This document shows, piece by piece, positions 7,492 to 10,000 of a DNA stretch of 10,000 bases. The translations under genes were made by a program, and so were the position numbers. The stretch lies in assembly GCA_030674155.1 (NCBI GenBank), contig CM060344.1:28055034-28065033 (forward strand), in the 5' to 3' direction. Origin of the DNA: Stramonita haemastoma (Eukaryota; Mollusca; Gastropoda; Neogastropoda; Muricidae). The notes beneath the pieces were generated by a model, which was given only the letters and a program-made list of their open reading frames with translations, ran no database searches and was not told where the DNA came from. Each line of letters opens with the position of its first letter. The stretch's first letter is position 1.

Positions 7492-7618
7492 AAAGGAGGA
7501 GGACGACGACGACGACGAGGACGAGGACGAGAAGAAGAAGAAGAAGAAGAAGAAGAAGAAGAAGAAGAAGAAGAAAAAAGAAGAAGAAGAAGATCAAGAA
7601 CAACCCCCCCCCCCCCCC
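7411..7618. repeat. Patchwork trinucleotide array (ACG, ATG, GAC/GAG, AAG) and poly-C
   Basis: Successive blocks are (ACG)n at 7411-7450, (ATG)n at about 7449-7491, GAC/GAG mixtures at about 7497-7530 and (AAG)n at about 7531-7593 with an A-rich break. A C15 run follows at 7604-7618. All are purine-rich three-base units differing by single-base changes. Frames give Asp/Glu/Lys runs on one strand and Ser/Val/His/Leu runs on the other. I treat these as non-coding, since no non-repetitive coding sequence flanks them. Confidence 0.95.
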
Positions 7619-7911
7619 TGAACACCCCACCCCCCCTCCCGAAAAAAAAAAAAGAAAAAAAAAAGACGACGACGACGTCGACAAAGAAGAACCAACCAAG
7701 ATAATCCGAAAATCTGTTCAGGCGCTCTCTCTACAAGTGTATCCACCGAACCTCAGATTAACCTTTCATCCCAAAGCCTAACTCCAGCCTCCAAGGTCAA
7801 GGCACGACACACAGGGAAGAGGCCGATCCTCCTTTGGACCAGATTCAAACGGCAGACCTGCCGCTTTCTAATCGTGTGCAAGCTCAAACTTCCAGTTCAA
7901 GCCACAATACG
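7619..7911. other. Unassigned DNA with a possible tRNA-like relic
   Basis: An A-rich and GAC-rich start (7619-7685) is followed by ordinary sequence. On the minus strand, about 7840-7880 contains GATTAGA, a GCGGCAGGTCTGCCG palindrome, and TTTGAATC. The order resembles a shortened A-box end, anticodon stem and B box of a tRNA-derived SINE head. The spacing is about 12 bases shorter than in the SINE at 3452-3505, and no body similarity is seen, so the assignment is weak. Confidence 0.35.
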
Positions 7912-8041
7912 CCCCCCCCCCCCCCCCCCCCCCACCCCCCATCTATGACTCAGGTCTTGCATTGGGTTTTTTTTTTGTTTGTTTTTGTTGTGTTTGGGTT
8001 GGGATTGTTTTGTTTTTGCTTTTTTTTTTTTTTTTTTTTTT
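7912..8041. repeat. Poly-C (C22), then T/G-rich and poly-T (T22)
   Basis: C22 at 7912-7933 is followed after about 30 bases by a T/G-rich stretch from about 7966, ending in T22 at 8020-8041. The order resembles a minus-strand retroelement A tail at the right end, but no adjacent element is recognised. Confidence 0.9.
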
Positions 8042-8246
8042 GGCCTGAATTCTGAACGAACTGGAAAATGGCCCTCTTGAGAAGGAGATCCCGTTTTAAT
8101 CTTCTCCGGAGACGTTTTGTAAAGAGTGGTTTACATCTCATCCTCAAAGGAATAAAACAAAACAAAATCGGAGTTGAAAGATGATTCAGAAAAGGATAAG
8201 CTGTTGTGAAGCGATGTTCAGATGAAGTATGCAGTGATACGCGATT
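8042..8246. other. Unassigned DNA, ordinary complexity
   Basis: No match to the repeat families here. A 38-codon plus-strand frame from 8068 to 8184 is rich in Arg, Lys and Leu and has an AAAATGG start context. It is short enough to arise by chance, and the opposite strand is also open. No gene is called. Confidence 0.55.
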
Positions 8247-8380
8247 CTGTTGTTGTTGCTGTTGTCGTTGTTGTTGCTGTTGTCGTTACTGCTGCTGCTG
8301 CTGTTGTTGTCGTTGTTGTTGTTGTTGTTGTCGTTACTGCTGCTTGCTTGCTGTTGTTGTCGTTGTTGTTGTTGTTGTTG
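8247..8380. repeat. GTT/GCT/GTC minisatellite with 48/50-bp higher-order unit
   Basis: Trinucleotide-based array in which a larger unit is duplicated. Unit 1 is 8283-8330 (48 bp) and unit 2 is 8331-8380 (50 bp). Both begin TCGTTACTGCTGCT and end with an identical 30-bp CTGTTGTTGTCG-type block. They differ by two extra T bases in the GCTTGCTTGC part of unit 2. The 8247-8282 segment looks like a partial earlier unit. Frames through it are artefacts. Confidence 0.92.
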
Positions 8381-8421
8381 GGTGTTCCGCAGCTTAACAC
8401 CCTCCGGGGTCTCCCAGAAAA

Positions 8422-8593
8422 GACACCGTGTCTCATTTATCACATAATGGAATATTCCCGATGTTAGAAACCCGCTACCTTCATGGCGGGTGGAAAAAAA
8501 AAAGGTCGCATGCGCAAAAAAATTCTCACCATTGATGAACCTCGGGGCTCTAGCCGAGGAATGTACAGACCCCCCCCCAAAAAAAAAAAAGGG
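8422..8593 (+). mobile_element. SINE family 1, 3' portion with C-run and A-run tail
   Basis: The plus strand contains GACACCGTGTCTC and CGGGTGG, an A10 run at the internal simple-repeat site, and TCGCATGCGCAAAAAAATTC. It continues with TCACCATTGATGAACCTCGG and GGCTCTAGCCGAGGAATGTA, then C9 and A13. The terminus is the reverse complement of that at 3114, 4812 and 6867. The tRNA head and most of the body are missing or unrecognisable. The A10 run (T10 in the opposite orientation) occupies the site filled by C19, C11 or CA in other copies. Confidence 0.7.
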
Positions 8594-8754
8594 AATCAAA
8601 GGGAGAACACGAGTACGACACAATGGACGAAACATTTGCGTGTAAAACTGTGTTCAAGCACCTCGCCATAAAAGTGGCCATACTCCAACGTCAGAGGATT
8701 CTTTTTTCTTTCAAAAGAGACTGTAGGTTGTTCCGCTAAGAGCTTGTCATGGAT

Positions 8755-9178
8755 TCTTCGTCGTCGTCGTCGAACGCTCAAACAGCAACTATTCTTGTCT
8801 GTCATATGGGCCACAAATGCGTTGCACAGCCGTTAAGCGCCTGATAAGTCAGGCCCAGCACATCCGACTTCAGCAAGGGAGAGAACTGTTATCTTTCAAG
8901 TCTTTCTGAGGAAAAAAAAAGGCAGGAGAATGGACTAGGAAGGCAGAAAATAGACAAGAAGGAGGTGACAGGAAGAAAAGGAGCATGGCAGAAACAAAGA
9001 GAGGGATGGAAAAGAGGGAATTCCTGGCAAGAATTTCCAGAAGGTGGGGATGCTATTTTATTGACAGGCCACCCGGCATCCAGGGGGAAGCTTGTCACGA
9101 ACGAAAACAATGTCAACACAACATTTTGGTCAGCGAAGACATTGGCACTTCGCTTACATCAATAACTGACAAAGGTTT
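8755..9178 (-). mobile_element. Dispersed repeat family 2, copy C
   Basis: In minus-strand sense it reads TAGCATCCCCACCTTCTGG, AATTCTTGCCAGGAATTCCC, TTTGTTTCTGCCATGCTCC, TTTTCTTCCTGTCACCTCC and AGAAAGACTTGAAAGATAAC. These are followed by GTGCTGGGCCTGACTTATCA, GGCGCTTAACGGCTGTGCAA, CCCATATGACAGACAAG, TGTTTGAGCGTTCGACG and a short (GAC)n tail (8755-8775). The palindrome arms GCCTGAC and ATCAGGC differ at one base. The 5' side beyond 9085 shows weaker similarity to the matching side of copy D, so the element probably extends to about 9178. No protein-coding content is seen. Confidence 0.75.
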
Positions 9179-9197
9179 CTGCCTGGGCCACAGGTCA

Positions 9198-9650
9198 TTC
9201 TTCTTCTTCTTCTTCATCTTTGGTCGAACACTCATACACTAACTATTGTTGTCTGTCATATGGGCAAAAATGCGTTGTTACGCTGCAGTTAATTAAGCGC
9301 CTGACAAGTCAGGCAGGCCCAGTGCATCTGACTTATTCAGCGTGGGAGAGAGAATTGTTATCTTTTAAGTCTTTTCTGGGGGGAAAAAAGACAGAAGAAT
9401 GGACCAAGAAGGCAGAAAATAGACGAGAAGGGAGTTGACAGGAAGAAAAGGAACAAGGCAGAAACAATACGGAGAGAATAGAGGGAATTCCTAGCACAGA
9501 TTATTTAGAAGGTGGGGGGTGCTTTTTATTCCGACAGGCTTCCTGGGGCATCCCTATTTGGGGGGGGGGGGGGTTCCTTTGTTGAAACACTACTGTTTTG
9601 GCGAATAGATTGGTGAAGATCCTTCATACATGAATCTCCTGAAACCCCTG
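9198..9650 (-). mobile_element. Dispersed repeat family 2, copy D
   Basis: Same orientation and block order as copy C, starting about 20 bp after it. The tail (GAA)n is at 9198-9220, then the end block GAGTGTTCGACC in sense orientation. The palindrome GCCTGACTTGTCAGGC (9299-9314) is intact. Conserved blocks are GGCCTGCCTGAC, TTAAAAGATAAC and TTTTCTTCCTGTCAACTCCC. A G14-like run near 9560-9573 breaks the 5' part, after which 9574-9650 still resembles the matching part of copy C. Extra bases CTGC lie next to the palindrome. The frames on either strand are not coding. Confidence 0.75.
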
Positions 9651-9855
9651 TCTTTTTTTGTTGGTTTTGTTTGACAATTATTTCCAAAAACAACAACGAC
9701 AAGTAAACAAACGCACAAACAATTTTCTTTCAAATAATGAATCTGATGGAACTGTACTCTTTGCTTTCGGTACAGCAGCTGTAAGGTATTTCATCAGAAC
9801 CTCGCCTCCCCCTCATGTTCTGCTCTGTGGAGAGGTAGCTTCCCCACGAGCTCCT

Positions 9856-9858
<3 letters not shown>
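9651..9858. other. Unassigned DNA
   Basis: Ordinary-complexity sequence with short A/C-rich runs near 9680-9720. No repeat family or coding signal is recognised. Confidence 0.6.
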
Positions 9859-9929
<71 letters not shown>

Positions 9930-9938
9930 AGAGAGAGG

Positions 9939-10000
<62 letters not shown>
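9859..10000. repeat. (GA)n microsatellite running off the window
   Basis: At least 142 bases of GA repeat with a few slips (AGAAGAG, GAGGAGAGGAG near 9925-9945). Here the purines are on the plus strand, opposite to the CT tracts at 4882-5812. True length is unknown because it reaches the window end. Confidence 0.97.

Noticed and set aside
7217..7699. 160-codon minus-strand frame with Leu, Val and His runs, and 8186-8635 minus-strand frame with Gln/Asn/Ser runs
   Set aside because: Composition is set by trinucleotide arrays, and flanking parts overlap SINE sequence.
8068..8184. 38-codon basic small ORF
   Set aside because: Length expected by chance, no homologue recognised, and the opposite strand is equally open.

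Overview
The window looks like non-coding DNA from an animal genome, most likely a mollusc and probably a gastropod. No gene density, operon structure or intact long reading frame suggests a prokaryote. The sequence is dominated by very long CA/GT, CT/GA, AAG, GTT and homopolymer tracts, by tRNA-derived SINE-like copies and by 3' ends of LINE-type retrotransposons. The taxon call is an inference from repeat style and from LINE C-terminal motifs that I associate with mollusc genomes. I could not test it by search. I find no supportable host protein-coding gene, RNA gene or exon.

Layout. 1-326: a degraded SINE 3' piece, then purine-rich and homopolymer DNA. 488-940: a (GT)n tract next to the broken 3' end of a LINE on the minus strand. 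1250-1542: first copy of a second dispersed family, called 'family 2' here, whose end reads GAGCGTTC followed by AAG-type repeats. 2083-2280: a second, unrelated LINE C-terminal fragment running into (GTTT)n. 2281-3060: low-copy-looking DNA with no recognised content. 3114-3505: the best SINE copy, minus strand, with tRNA-like A and B boxes. 3540-4354: unassigned DNA. 4355-4703: family 2 copy B and its (AAG)n(ACA)n tail. 4812-5262: a SINE copy apparently split by a retrotransposon 3' end with an ATCAA-type tail. 5095-6550: an almost continuous microsatellite field, including a 40-bp segment duplicated across a 93-bp CA run. 6867-7352: two SINE copies head to head, forming a long inverted repeat. 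7411-7619: a patchwork trinucleotide array. 8247-8380: a GTT/GCT/GTC minisatellite. 8422-8565: another SINE 3' piece. 8755-9650: two family 2 copies in tandem on the minus strand. 9859-10000: a (GA)n tract running off the window.

Main theme. Simple repeats repeatedly sit at fixed positions in dispersed elements: at the tails of family 2 and the LINE fragments, and at one internal site in the SINE family, where different copies carry C19, C-plus-CT, T-rich or CA tracts. The window therefore records repeated microsatellite birth at mobile-element sites, plus slippage and hairpin-mediated rearrangement. Alignments were made by eye, and element boundaries are uncertain by roughly 10-30 bases.
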